DNA of 64,000 nucleotides. Source: an uncultured Nioella sp. Its GTDB lineage: Bacteria > Pseudomonadota > Alphaproteobacteria > Rhodobacterales > Rhodobacteraceae. The stretch covers positions 124,001 through 188,000 of the forward strand of contig CANLZL010000003.1 in the NCBI GenBank assembly GCA_947495575.1. The letters are read 5' to 3'. Each line of letters begins with the position of its first letter. Position 1 is the first letter of the stretch. A program made the position numbers and the translations under genes. Positions 27,376-35,809 of this stretch are shown in pieces. The notes beneath the pieces are model-generated. The model was not told where the DNA came from. It searched no databases and saw only the letters and a list, made by a program, of their open reading frames with translations.

Positions 27376-28367
27376 GCACGGCCCTCAGAGATGTCGATTG
27401 TCAATTTTTGAAGGTAAGGCCGTTCGGGCGTTGCAATAATGGATGGGAACGTGGGCTTGTTCACAGCATCGGGAAAACCTTGCGGCTCAAGGCAAACACC
27501 ATGAAATGGCGCGATTGATTGCCCCTCATGTGCACCATCGGTGTTCGCCAATCCTGCACCAGTATAAAGCTGGAGGCCAGATTGATCTGAGAACATGCGC
27601 AAACACAACCCGTTAGGCGCCTCAAGCTCTGCCGTGACGGATCCCGCTGCATGGTTAGAGTTTACCACAAGGTTCATGTCCATTCCCTCCCGTTCGGGAT
27701 CGGCCGAACCCAAGCTGCAGAAGTCTCGAAAATCATATGGTGTATTATCAACCGGTGAGATTTCGCCACTGGTAATATTCAGGGCCGCTTTGGGGGTCAT
27801 CCGGTCTGCCGCAATCCGCAAACGATGATCCCAAATGGCCCCTGCCCCGGACAAGTTGTAGTAGTTGTGTTGCGCCAGATTGACCGGGGTTGGCCGGTCA
27901 ACCTCAGCCCGCATTTCATAGGTAACTTTACCGCCGGACAGGCTGATGATGGTGGTGAAATGTGCAGTGCCGGGATACCCCTCTTCGCCATCCGGCGACA
28001 CATAGGTGAATTGAACCGCATTTGCGGCGCTGTCGTGTTCTGCGTCCCATATCCGCCTGTTCAGCCCCCGCTTACCGCCATGCAAATGGGTGGAGCCCTC
28101 ATTTTGCGCCAGTTGGTACTGCTTCCCGCCCAAGTTAAGAACGCCTCCGCCCGTTCGGTTGGCAACACGTCCGGCGATTGCCCCAAGATAGAACGGGTCT
28201 GACAGGTATTGCGCCGGATCGGCATACCCCAGAACGACTGGAACTATGCCATCCCGGCATGTGACCCACCACCCACGCGTGATGGCGCCATAATTCAGCA
28301 GAGAAAGGCGGACCCCGCCCTCCTGCAGATCAAAGCTTTGGATGTCACTGGCGGAAATATCAGTCAT
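27372..28367 (-). CDS. galM: Aldose 1-epimerase (mutarotase)
   Basis: A 331-residue GalM-type epimerase. ATG 28367 is chosen; the frame continues to 28487 but that part overlaps xylA. Conserved features: RVANR near the substrate site, the His in STHLHGGKRGLNRR, the second His in LAQHNYYNLSG, and the catalytic Glu in VCLEPQGFPDA. It interconverts alpha and beta anomers of xylose or galactose so that XylA sees its preferred form. It lies 19 bases after xylA. Confidence 0.9.
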   Translation of the reverse strand: MTDISASDIQSFDLQEGGVRLSLLNYGAITRGWWVTCRDGIVPVVLGYADPAQYLSDPFYLGAIAGRVANRTGGGVLNLGGKQYQLAQNEGSTHLHGGKRGLNRRIWDAEHDSAANAVQFTYVSPDGEEGYPGTAHFTTIISLSGGKVTYEMRAEVDRPTPVNLAQHNYYNLSGAGAIWDHRLRIAADRMTPKAALNITSGEISPVDNTPYDFRDFCSLGSADPEREGMDMNLVVNSNHAAGSVTAELEAPNGLCLRMFSDQSGLQLYTGAGLANTDGAHEGQSIAPFHGVCLEPQGFPDAVNKPTFPSIIATPERPYLQKLTIDISEGRA

Positions 28368-28386
28368 TTTGGGCCTTTTTCCGGGG

Positions 28387-29697
28387 TCACACGAAGCGGT
28401 TGACGACGTTTTCCAGATATTCCTGTTTGCCGGATTTTGGCGTGGGATTGACATCTTCGGCCAACACCCGACCCGCAATCTGGTCAAGCGTCCGGTTGCC
28501 CGCCATCATGGCCTGCGCCTCGTCTGATTTCCAGCCAGCATAGCGATCTTCCACGAAGCCATGCAACGTGCCGTCTTCCATCATTGCAGCTGCTGCCTTC
28601 AATCCTCGCGCGCAGATATCCATGCCGCCAATATGCGCCATCAACAGGTCCTCAGGGTCCAGTGATTGGCGACGCAGCTTCGCGTCGAAATTTGTGCCGC
28701 CGGTCGTGAAACCACCATTTTGCAGGATGTGATAATAGGCCAGTGCAACTTCGGGTGTGTTGTTTGGGAATTGATCGGTGTCCCACCCGGATTGATAATC
28801 ATTGCGGTTCATATCGATTGACCCAAATATACCAAGCGCAACGGCGGTCGCGATCTCATGCTCGAAACTATGACCGGCCAAAATGGCGTGGCCTTGTTCA
28901 AGGTTCACTTTAACTTCATTTTCCAAACCATGGCGCTTGAGGAACCCATAGACGGTCGCAGTGTCATAGTCATATTGGTGCTTGGTCGGCTCCTGCGGTT
29001 TCGGCTCGATCAGGATGGCACCCTCAAAACCTATTTTGTGTTTGTACTCGACCACCATATTTAGAAAGCGGCCAAGCTGCGCATCTTCTTGTGCAAGATT
29101 GGTATTCAAAAGGGATTCGTACCCTTCACGCCCACCCCAAAGCACATAGTTCTCGCCGCCCAGTTTCGCAGTTGCATCCATACAGGTTTTGACCGTGGCA
29201 GCACTGAAGGCAAAGACATCAGGGTCAGGGTTGGTGGCGGCACCAGACATGAACCGGCGATGAGAGAACAGGTTGGCTGTCCCCCAAAGCAGTTTCATCC
29301 CGGTGACTTCCATTTTCCCGGCAAAGTAATCGGTGATCTCTTCAAGGTTTCGCGTGTTCTCAGCGAAGCTATCGCCTTCGGGGCGCGCGTCGAAATCGTG
29401 GAAGCAGAAATATGGGACGCCAAGCAGTTGGAACATTTCAAATGCGACATCTGCCTTTAGTTTGGCGGCCGCCATGCCGTCAGAAAACCACGGACGCTCA
29501 AAAGTTTGCCCACCAAAGGGATCATTTCCGGGCCAAACGAAATTGTGCCAATAGCACACTGCAAAGCGTAGATGGTCTTCCATCCGTTTGCCCATAACGA
29601 CCTCATTCGGATCGTAATGCTGGAACGCCAATGGGTTGGCGCTGCCTGGGCCCTCAAAGGGGATCTCGGTGATGTCTCGGAAAAAACCGGTGCTCAT
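28387..29697 (-). CDS. xylA: Xylose isomerase
   Basis: A 436-residue class II xylose isomerase of normal length. Features: [14 protein letters not shown], the catalytic His in [21 protein letters not shown], the metal-binding [15 protein letters not shown], and [17 protein letters not shown]. It turns D-xylose into D-xylulose in the cytoplasm. It overlaps xylB by 4 bases (ATGA), indicating coupled translation. Confidence 0.97.
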   Translation of the reverse strand: MSTGFFRDITEIPFEGPGSANPLAFQHYDPNEVVMGKRMEDHLRFAVCYWHNFVWPGNDPFGGQTFERPWFSDGMAAAKLKADVAFEMFQLLGVPYFCFHDFDARPEGDSFAENTRNLEEITDYFAGKMEVTGMKLLWGTANLFSHRRFMSGAATNPDPDVFAFSAATVKTCMDATAKLGGENYVLWGGREGYESLLNTNLAQEDAQLGRFLNMVVEYKHKIGFEGAILIEPKPQEPTKHQYDYDTATVYGFLKRHGLENEVKVNLEQGHAILAGHSFEHEIATAVALGIFGSIDMNRNDYQSGWDTDQFPNNTPEVALAYYHILQNGGFTTGGTNFDAKLRRQSLDPEDLLMAHIGGMDICARGLKAAAAMMEDGTLHGFVEDRYAGWKSDEAQAMMAGNRTLDQIAGRVLAEDVNPTPKSGKQEYLENVVNRFV

Positions 29698-31145
29698 GTC
29701 AGGGCTGCCTTCAAGTTTGGATAGAGCGCGCGGTATTTGGCGTAGGCGGCGTCATAGGCCGGAACCAGATCCGAGCGCGGTTCAATGGTTTCCGCCACTT
29801 CGGGCGGGGTCATGATTTCTTTGATTGAGTGGCCGTCTGCTGCCATGGCCAATCGGGCCGCCCCCAGGGCAGCGCCAAATTCGCCTTGCGCCGGGATGCG
29901 CAATGGAAGGTTCAGGATCGTTGCCAGGCTTTGCAACCAGAACGGCGAAGCCGTGCCGCCACCGATTGCCAAAACGCTGTCCAGCTTGGTGCCGGTAGTT
30001 CTCAGCGCTTCAAGCGAGTCACGTAAGGCAAAACTCACGCCTTCCATAACCGCTTGGGTCAATGTTTGAGTATCCGTGCTGATATCCAGCCCGATCATCG
30101 CGCCGCGAACTTCCGCATCATTATGCGGGGTCCGTTCCCCGGACAGATAGGGCAGAAAGAAAACATCGGCTGGTCCGGACGCTGTATCCGGCAATTTTTG
30201 TGCCAAAGTCGCGGGGCTGTCGCCAAGGTTCTTTGCAAGCCAGTTCAGGCAGTCCGTGGCCGCTAAAATGACCCCCATCTGATACCAGGTCTCTGGCACC
30301 GCGTGGCAGAAACTGTGCACGGCTGTGTCTGGTGCCGGGGAAAAACTGTTCTTTGCGGCCAACAGTACGCCCGAAGTTCCAAGCGAGACAAACCCATCGC
30401 CTTCGCGGAAACAGCCCACTCCACAAGCTGCGGCTGCATTGTCACCGCCGCCGCCTGCAACGACCACAGGGCCAGCTAGGCCCCAAGCGTCCAGCCGTTC
30501 TTGACGCAAAAGGCCAGAGGCGTCACTTCCTTCTACAAGTCTTGGCATTTGGTCAGCGCGCATATGGCCGGCATCCAACAACGCACGCGACCACTTTCGC
30601 GATCCAACATCCAGCCATGCGGTTCCTGCTGCGTCGGACATATCCGAGGCGTATTCCCCAGTAAGCCAAAGGCGCAGATAGTCTTTTGGCAACAAAACTT
30701 TTGCTGTTTTTGCGAAGATCTCCGGCTCGTTGGCCTCAACCCAAAGCAGCTTTGGTGCGGTAAACCCCGGAAAGACGATATTTCCGGACAGGTCGCGAAC
30801 ATTATTCGCCTTGTCCAATTCAGCTGCTTCCGCCGCAGATCGCGTGTCATTCCAAAGAATCGCGGGCCGCAACACCGATCCGTCGTGATCCACCAAAACA
30901 GCCCCGTGCATCTGCCCTGACATACCTATGGAACGGATGTCTGCAAAGGCTTTTGGCGATGTCTGGCGAAGCTCGGACAAGGCAGTGTCACAGCCCGTGA
31001 TCCAATCGGCCGGATCCTGTTCGCTCCAACCCGGTTGGGGTCGATGGACCGGCCACGCACATTCTGAAGCCGCATGAAGCACGCCGCGCTCATCCACCAA
31101 CACCGCCCGCAAACCGGAGGTGCCAAGATCCAGACCCAAATACAT
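29694..31145 (-). CDS. xylB: Xylulokinase
   Basis: A 483-residue FGGY kinase. N-terminal [19 protein letters not shown] binds phosphate; [35 protein letters not shown] and the C-terminal [13 protein letters not shown] are typical of XylB. ATG 31145 is preferred because GGGAGGA lies just upstream. It phosphorylates D-xylulose to xylulose 5-phosphate for the pentose phosphate pathway. It is the first gene of xylB-xylA-galM-cytochrome. Confidence 0.96.
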   Translation of the reverse strand: MYLGLDLGTSGLRAVLVDERGVLHAASECAWPVHRPQPGWSEQDPADWITGCDTALSELRQTSPKAFADIRSIGMSGQMHGAVLVDHDGSVLRPAILWNDTRSAAEAAELDKANNVRDLSGNIVFPGFTAPKLLWVEANEPEIFAKTAKVLLPKDYLRLWLTGEYASDMSDAAGTAWLDVGSRKWSRALLDAGHMRADQMPRLVEGSDASGLLRQERLDAWGLAGPVVVAGGGGDNAAAACGVGCFREGDGFVSLGTSGVLLAAKNSFSPAPDTAVHSFCHAVPETWYQMGVILAATDCLNWLAKNLGDSPATLAQKLPDTASGPADVFFLPYLSGERTPHNDAEVRGAMIGLDISTDTQTLTQAVMEGVSFALRDSLEALRTTGTKLDSVLAIGGGTASPFWLQSLATILNLPLRIPAQGEFGAALGAARLAMAADGHSIKEIMTPPEVAETIEPRSDLVPAYDAAYAKYRALYPNLKAALT

Positions 31146-31188
31146 TTTTCCTCCCACTGTCGGGCAATTAGATCAGTGTCCGACATTT

Positions 31189-31205
31189 ATTTTAGTGATT
31201 AAAAT
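31189..31205. promoter_or_regulatory. Candidate XylR operator upstream of xylB
   Basis: ATTTTAGTGATTAAAAT is an inverted repeat with perfect 6-base arms and a 5-base centre, 44 bases before the xylB start. AT-rich dyads of this size are usual ROK repressor sites, but it does not closely match the dyad at xylF. Confidence 0.4.
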
Positions 31206-31278
31206 ATTTCATGAGATTCGACCTAAGTCAACGCCTTGCAGGACGGTTTCGTCAGAAAATTGGCCACACGAAGAGGCA

Positions 31279-31305
31279 AAGCCCGGTCAAAATCTGACCG
31301 GGCTT
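31279..31305 (-). terminator. Rho-independent terminator after the TRAP operon
   Basis: An 11-bp stem (AGCCCGGTCA at 31280-31289 with TGACCGGGCT at 31295-31304, extended by A/T, loop AAATC) is followed on the minus strand by TTTGCC. It lies 28 bases past the dctM stop codon. Confidence 0.7.
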
Positions 31306-31332
31306 CGAATTTAGTTCTATTTTTCCAGTGTG

Positions 31333-32733
31333 TTAGATTTGACTTGGCAACCAAAGCACAATGGATGGGAATGCCACCAACAAAGCGATCGTAACCGCGT
31401 CTGCGATGAAAAACGGGGTCACGCCCTTGAAGACATCCTGCACCGACAGGTCGTCTCGCACGCCAGCCACAACAAAACAGTTGAGGCCAATTGGCGGTGT
31501 GATCAGGCAGAACTCTGCCATTTTCACCACTAAGATCCCGAACCAAACCGCACACATTGTGCCCGACATTCCGAATGTTGACGCCTCAGCCGCGACATTC
31601 ATTCCGCCGTTCAGCGCCATCACTGCCGGAAAGACAACGGGCAATGTCAGCAACAACATGCCAATTGCATCCATGAACATCCCTAGCACGGCATAGGCCA
31701 GCAAGATGCAGATCAGGATCAACATCGGGGCCATTTCGAGGCTCTGCAGCCAGTCCGAGAATGCGCCCGGCAAGTCAGCAAATCCAAGGAACCGCACATA
31801 TATCAGAACGCCCCAGATGATCGAAAAGATCATGACGCTCAACTTTGCCGTTTCCAGCAGCGCCTCTTTCAAGGCTGGCCAGCGCATTCCACGGTAAAGC
31901 GCCATCAGGAAAACGATAAAGGCCCCGATCGCGCCACCCTCAGTTGGTGTCCCCCACGCGTCGCCCCCAAAGGGATTGTAGACAAAGCAGATGATGATCA
32001 CGACAACGGCCACAATGGGTAATGCCGGCGGAAGCGACTCAAACCGCTCTTTCCAGGTGAACCCGGTGACTCGTGGCCCAAAGCCTTTGATGGTCAGCGC
32101 CATGCCGACGATCAGCAAGGTATAGACAACCGCAGAGAAGACGCCCGGGATAAACCCTGCCAAAAGCAATCGTCCGACATCCTGCTCAACAATTATCGCG
32201 TAGATCACCAAAATGGCCGAGGGCGGGATCAGCGATGCCAAAGTGCCTGCGGCAGCAACAACGCCCGCAGCAAAGCGCTTGTCGTAACCGATCGCCAACA
32301 TCTCAGGGATGGCGATCCTTGCAAATACAGCCGAAGTTGCAACCGAAGCGCCGGAAACCGCTGCAAAGCCTGCCGTCGCAAATACGGTGGACACAGCCAA
32401 CCCGCCTGGCACCCAGGCCATCCATCGTTTCGCAGCTTCAAAAAGCGCCTTGGTCAGGCCTGCGTGATAGGCAAGGTAACCAATCAGGATGAAAGTTGGA
32501 ATGAGGCTTAACGCCTGGCTAGATATCTTCGAATGAGGCACCTGCCCGGCAGTTTTGACCGCGACGGTGAGCGCCCAGACGAATTGATCCGGATCATAGC
32601 CACGCCCGTTCCAGAAATGCCAGACAAGGCCAACAAGACCGGAAAGACCGGCGGCAAACGCCACGCGCATGCCCAAGACGACAAGCAGCAACAGCCCGCC
32701 AGATACCCAAAGGCCTATTGTGATAGAATCCAT
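31333..32733 (-). CDS. dctM: TRAP transporter large permease subunit
   Basis: A 466-residue membrane protein with about 12 helices and the DctM signature segments GLTKALFEAAKRWMAWVPGGLAVSTVFATAGFAAVSG, seen here as WMAWVPGGLAVSTV then ATAGFAAVSGAS, and FMDAIGMLLLTLPVVFP. It is the Na+-coupled transport channel. It lies 12 bases after dctQ. The substrate is unknown; see the binding-protein entry. Confidence 0.93.
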   Translation of the reverse strand: MDSITIGLWVSGGLLLLVVLGMRVAFAAGLSGLVGLVWHFWNGRGYDPDQFVWALTVAVKTAGQVPHSKISSQALSLIPTFILIGYLAYHAGLTKALFEAAKRWMAWVPGGLAVSTVFATAGFAAVSGASVATSAVFARIAIPEMLAIGYDKRFAAGVVAAAGTLASLIPPSAILVIYAIIVEQDVGRLLLAGFIPGVFSAVVYTLLIVGMALTIKGFGPRVTGFTWKERFESLPPALPIVAVVVIIICFVYNPFGGDAWGTPTEGGAIGAFIVFLMALYRGMRWPALKEALLETAKLSVMIFSIIWGVLIYVRFLGFADLPGAFSDWLQSLEMAPMLILICILLAYAVLGMFMDAIGMLLLTLPVVFPAVMALNGGMNVAAEASTFGMSGTMCAVWFGILVVKMAEFCLITPPIGLNCFVVAGVRDDLSVQDVFKGVTPFFIADAVTIALLVAFPSIVLWLPSQI

Positions 32734-32745
32734 TTTCTTCGCCCC

Positions 32746-33378
32746 TCAGTCTTTTGCGCCAGAGACCTGAGCGGCCTCCATCGCGGCTTGAGTGGCGGCA
32801 TCGGCATGAAGAGGCACCCCAACAGGGCGGTCTTCGTTTCGAAGAAACGCGCGTCCATAGATGTACAATTGCAATGCCAGACGAAGCACCAGAACCGAAA
32901 AGGCAATGGGTGCAAGCAACTTGGCAGGCCAAATCGGCAGACGAATATCCATCGAGCTATCCCGGCTCCAAAGCGGCGCTGCAAAATCAAAGCTGCGCTG
33001 AAAATGGGCCCAGGTGCCCCACACCAAAAGCACCATCAAGGTGAAGATGGCCAAGGTGGTAATGAACTCCGCGAGCCATAGCGGTCGTCCCTTCAACGCG
33101 CCCACCAGTAGGTCCATTCGAATGTGACCGCCCTCGCGCTGCGTGAAAGAAATCCCCATGAATGCAATCAAGGGCATCGCCTGTTCGATCCAATCCACAT
33201 ATCCCGGGATCGGCTGATTGATCGCGTTACGACCGCTGACCGATACCACAGCCAGGATCATCAAAGCGAAGACAGCCAGCCCGCTCAGCAGCGCCAGATT
33301 GCGTTCAATCACTACTAGTTTTCGGTCAATACGACTGACTGCACTGTCGTCGGACAGCACAAGTGAACTCCCGGCCAT
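32746..33378 (-). CDS. dctQ: TRAP transporter small permease subunit
   Basis: A 210-residue DctQ-type protein with four helices. The segment WIEQAMPLIAFMGISFTQREGGHIRMDLLVG is family-typical, in particular FTQREGGHIRMDLL. ATG 33378 with GGAGG upstream is preferred to a TTG at 33393. It is longer than many DctQ proteins because of N- and C-terminal cytoplasmic extensions. It lies between dctP and dctM. Confidence 0.9.
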   Translation of the reverse strand: MAGSSLVLSDDSAVSRIDRKLVVIERNLALLSGLAVFALMILAVVSVSGRNAINQPIPGYVDWIEQAMPLIAFMGISFTQREGGHIRMDLLVGALKGRPLWLAEFITTLAIFTLMVLLVWGTWAHFQRSFDFAAPLWSRDSSMDIRLPIWPAKLLAPIAFSVLVLRLALQLYIYGRAFLRNEDRPVGVPLHADAATQAAMEAAQVSGAKD

Positions 33379-33417
33379 TTTTAGGCCCTCCAATTTAGGA
33401 AAGTTCGGCAGATGGTA

Positions 33418-33446
33418 TGCCCCGCCGACTTAGGGTCGGCGGGGCA
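33418..33446 (-). promoter_or_regulatory. Intercistronic hairpin between dctP and dctQ
   Basis: A perfect 12-bp stem (TGCCCCGCCGAC at 33418-33429 with GTCGGCGGGGCA at 33435-33446, loop TTAGG) begins 8 bases after the dctP stop codon. No U-run follows. It is the strongest of four such hairpins after binding-protein genes in this window. Confidence 0.85.
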
Positions 33447-33453
33447 ATTTAGA

Positions 33454-34464
33454 TTACATATCGCCGGAAATCATCCCGGTGACGAAGTCATAGAGTTCTT
33501 GTGCGGGTAGACCGCGGGCGTTGTTTTCCTCGATCCAAGCAGCGGCGGCAGGCGCAGCAGCAGCTTCGCGGAAGGCCGCCAGCTCATCGTCTGAAAACGA
33601 TACTTGGGCAATTCCACGTTCTTCCAATGCGGGGCCCCATGCCTCCATCGTGTTGGAGTTGTAGTTCTCGATATAGTGATCCAGCGCGTCATCAACTGCG
33701 CCAAGCAGCACTTCGCGATGCTCATCCGACAGGAATTCCAATGCATCTGTATTGACCACGACCGGGCAGTTTACGGTTCCGGGGTTGAGGTTGGTGGTCC
33801 ACCAGGCAGCGTTTTCAATCGTACCGAATGACATATGCGCATGCGGTGCGAAGCTAACCGCCGAAACCACGCCACTGTCCATCGCCTGACGAACTTCGGT
33901 GGCCGACATCGAGGTCGGTACTGCACCGATAGTGGCCATCGCCGCTCCGATACCGCCAGTTGCCCGAACCGCCATACCTTCAAAGTCGCCAAGCGTGGCC
34001 GGCGCATCGCCGGTGCCGACAATGTTGTACTGAGGAAGGGGCGACGGCATCAGCAAAGTTGCATTCCAGCGTGCCAGATCGGCCACAACGGCAGGATGCT
34101 CATACAAGGCCTGGCTGATTTCACGCTCTTGCTGGAGCGAGCTTACGCCAAGGAACGGCAGCTCGAGAACGGTGATCGTCGGGTTCTTGTCATAGTGATA
34201 CCCGGCGCAGAACTGCGCCATTTCGAACGCCCCGATGGAAATACCATCTAGGTTTTCGCGGTTACCCGAAAGGCCGCCATAAGAAATGTTCAGGGTAAAA
34301 TCGCCATCTGTCCGTTCGGCCACAAGCTCGGCCAGATGCTCCACATGGGCGGTAAATGCCCGCGGGCTGCCCCAAAGCGAAACGTTCCATTCGACGGCCA
34401 CTGCCTGAGTTGCGACACCAACGGAAAGTGCGGCCACTGCGGTGGCCGTTGCGAAAGTTTTCAT
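33454..34464 (-). CDS. dctP: TRAP transporter substrate-binding protein
   Basis: A 336-residue periplasmic DctP-family protein. Signal peptide MKTFATATAVAALSVGVATQAVA precedes VEWNVSLWGSPRAF. The conserved carboxylate-binding Arg lies in MAVRATGGIGAAMATIGAVP, near residue 167. The ligand is therefore likely an organic acid. The adjacent divergent M20 amidohydrolase suggests an N-acyl amino acid or related conjugate; this is inference. It is the first gene of dctP-dctQ-dctM. Confidence 0.92.
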   Translation of the reverse strand: MKTFATATAVAALSVGVATQAVAVEWNVSLWGSPRAFTAHVEHLAELVAERTDGDFTLNISYGGLSGNRENLDGISIGAFEMAQFCAGYHYDKNPTITVLELPFLGVSSLQQEREISQALYEHPAVVADLARWNATLLMPSPLPQYNIVGTGDAPATLGDFEGMAVRATGGIGAAMATIGAVPTSMSATEVRQAMDSGVVSAVSFAPHAHMSFGTIENAAWWTTNLNPGTVNCPVVVNTDALEFLSDEHREVLLGAVDDALDHYIENYNSNTMEAWGPALEERGIAQVSFSDDELAAFREAAAAPAAAAWIEENNARGLPAQELYDFVTGMISGDM

Positions 34465-34563
34465 GTGATCCTCCCATAAATCACGGATTTCGATACAGGC
34501 CAGACTGACAGATCGCTTGTCACCAAACTATGAAGGAAATTGCCAGAAACTGCGAAGGGGCCA

Positions 34564-34577
34564 TGCGGAAATCCGCA
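34564..34577. promoter_or_regulatory. Candidate response-regulator binding dyad
   Basis: TGCGGAAATCCGCA has perfect 6-base arms (TGCGGA/TCCGCA) around AA, in the 179-base gap between dctP and the divergent amidohydrolase gene. It resembles the GC-rich dyads known for DctD activator sites. A second GGATTTCC core is at 34604-34611, 37 bases away, and a partial GGATTTCG is at 34485-34492. Confidence 0.55.
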
Positions 34578-34643
34578 GGGCGTTGATTTGTAGGATTACA
34601 GGTGGATTTCCGGTGGTTATTCTGGCCGAACTGACGTGAAACA

Positions 34644-35807
34644 ATGGTGCTGCACATGCTCTCCAATTCCGACCTTATTGAACTCACTGCGTTTCGCAAG
34701 GCCTTGCACCGACGGCCGGAAATCTCAGGCGAGGAAGTGGAAACCGCCGCTGCCGTTGTTTCCGCGCTGGATCCCTTACGCCCCACTGAAATCCTGACCG
34801 GGTTGGGCGGTCACGGTGTCGCTGCCACCTTTGACAGCGGCCAACCCGGACCAACCGTCATGTTTCGCGCAGAATTGGATGCGCTTCCTATTCCGGAAGT
34901 GTCCGGCGCACCCTGGACATCAGAAATTGATGGCAAAGGGCATTTATGCGGTCATGACGGGCACATGACCTTTTTGCTGGGGCTTGGGCGCATCCTGTCT
35001 CGCGCACCGGTCGCGCATGGGCGCGTGGTTTTGATGTTCCAGCCAGCCGAAGAAGATGGCAGCGGTGCACGTGCAGTCGTTGCCGATCCTGCCTTTGCCA
35101 CCATAAAACCGGATTGGGCCTTTGCCATTCACAACGAGCCAGGCAAAGCCTTTGGAACTGTTTCGACCCGGGCAGGCCTCATAAACTGCGCCTCTCAAGG
35201 ATTGCGTATTACGCTGTCGGGCAAGACCGCCCACGCCGCAGAACCAGAGGCCGGTCGGTCACCTGCCCGCGCTGTCGCGGAAATCGTACCGGCCATATCC
35301 GACCTCGGTACGGGCGGCGCTTTGGATGAAAATTTTCGGCTGGTAACGGTGACCCATATCCGTGTCGGCGAACCCACCTTTGGTATCTCACCCGGTGAGG
35401 CAGAGGTTTTCGCAACGCTTCGCACCACTCGCGATGATGCGATGGCAGGCCTGAAAGATACCGCCTGTGAGTTGGTGAACTCGATCGCCAAGGTTCACCA
35501 TCTCGAAGTCAAATTTGAGGTATTTGACGAATTCGCTGCCTCCATCAATCATACTGAAGCCGCAGAGGTTGCAATCGCGGCTATGAGCGCCATTGGAATT
35601 GCACATAATGACGAAGGGCTACCCATGCGCGCCTCCGAGGATTTTGGCGTATTTGGCTGGGGCGCCAAAGCTGCGATGCTGTGTCTGGGACCGGGCGAAA
35701 ATTATCCGGCTTTGCACAACCCGGACTATGATTTTCCAGATGACCTGATCCCAATTGGTGTCGCGATATTTGAACGTATCACCAGAGATTTGCTGGGGCG
35801 GGTCTAG
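34644..35807 (+). CDS. M20 family amidohydrolase (hippurate / N-acyl-amino-acid hydrolase type)
   Basis: A 387-residue M20D metallo-amidohydrolase of normal length. Metal site: CGHDGHMTFLLG (His-Asp-His), QPAEEDGSGARA (Glu-Glu) and the HNEPG segment, with a C-terminal His in LHNPDYDF. The central dimerisation domain spans about residues 180-290. It hydrolyses an amide bond of an N-acyl amino acid or auxin-like conjugate in the cytoplasm. The start is either 34644 or 34656; neither has a good ribosome site. It is divergent from the TRAP genes and ends 2 bases before the convergent regulator gene. Confidence 0.88.
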   Translation: MVLHMLSNSDLIELTAFRKALHRRPEISGEEVETAAAVVSALDPLRPTEILTGLGGHGVAATFDSGQPGPTVMFRAELDALPIPEVSGAPWTSEIDGKGHLCGHDGHMTFLLGLGRILSRAPVAHGRVVLMFQPAEEDGSGARAVVADPAFATIKPDWAFAIHNEPGKAFGTVSTRAGLINCASQGLRITLSGKTAHAAEPEAGRSPARAVAEIVPAISDLGTGGALDENFRLVTVTHIRVGEPTFGISPGEAEVFATLRTTRDDAMAGLKDTACELVNSIAKVHHLEVKFEVFDEFAASINHTEAAEVAIAAMSAIGIAHNDEGLPMRASEDFGVFGWGAKAAMLCLGPGENYPALHNPDYDFPDDLIPIGVAIFERITRDLLGRV

Positions 35808-35809
35808 CT

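Noticed and set aside
34531-34545. Possible sigma-54 promoter before dctP (minus-strand TGGCAATTTCCTTCA)
   Set aside because: The -24 half fits, but the invariant GC of the -12 element is CA, and the partner regulator lacks the sigma-54 contact loop.
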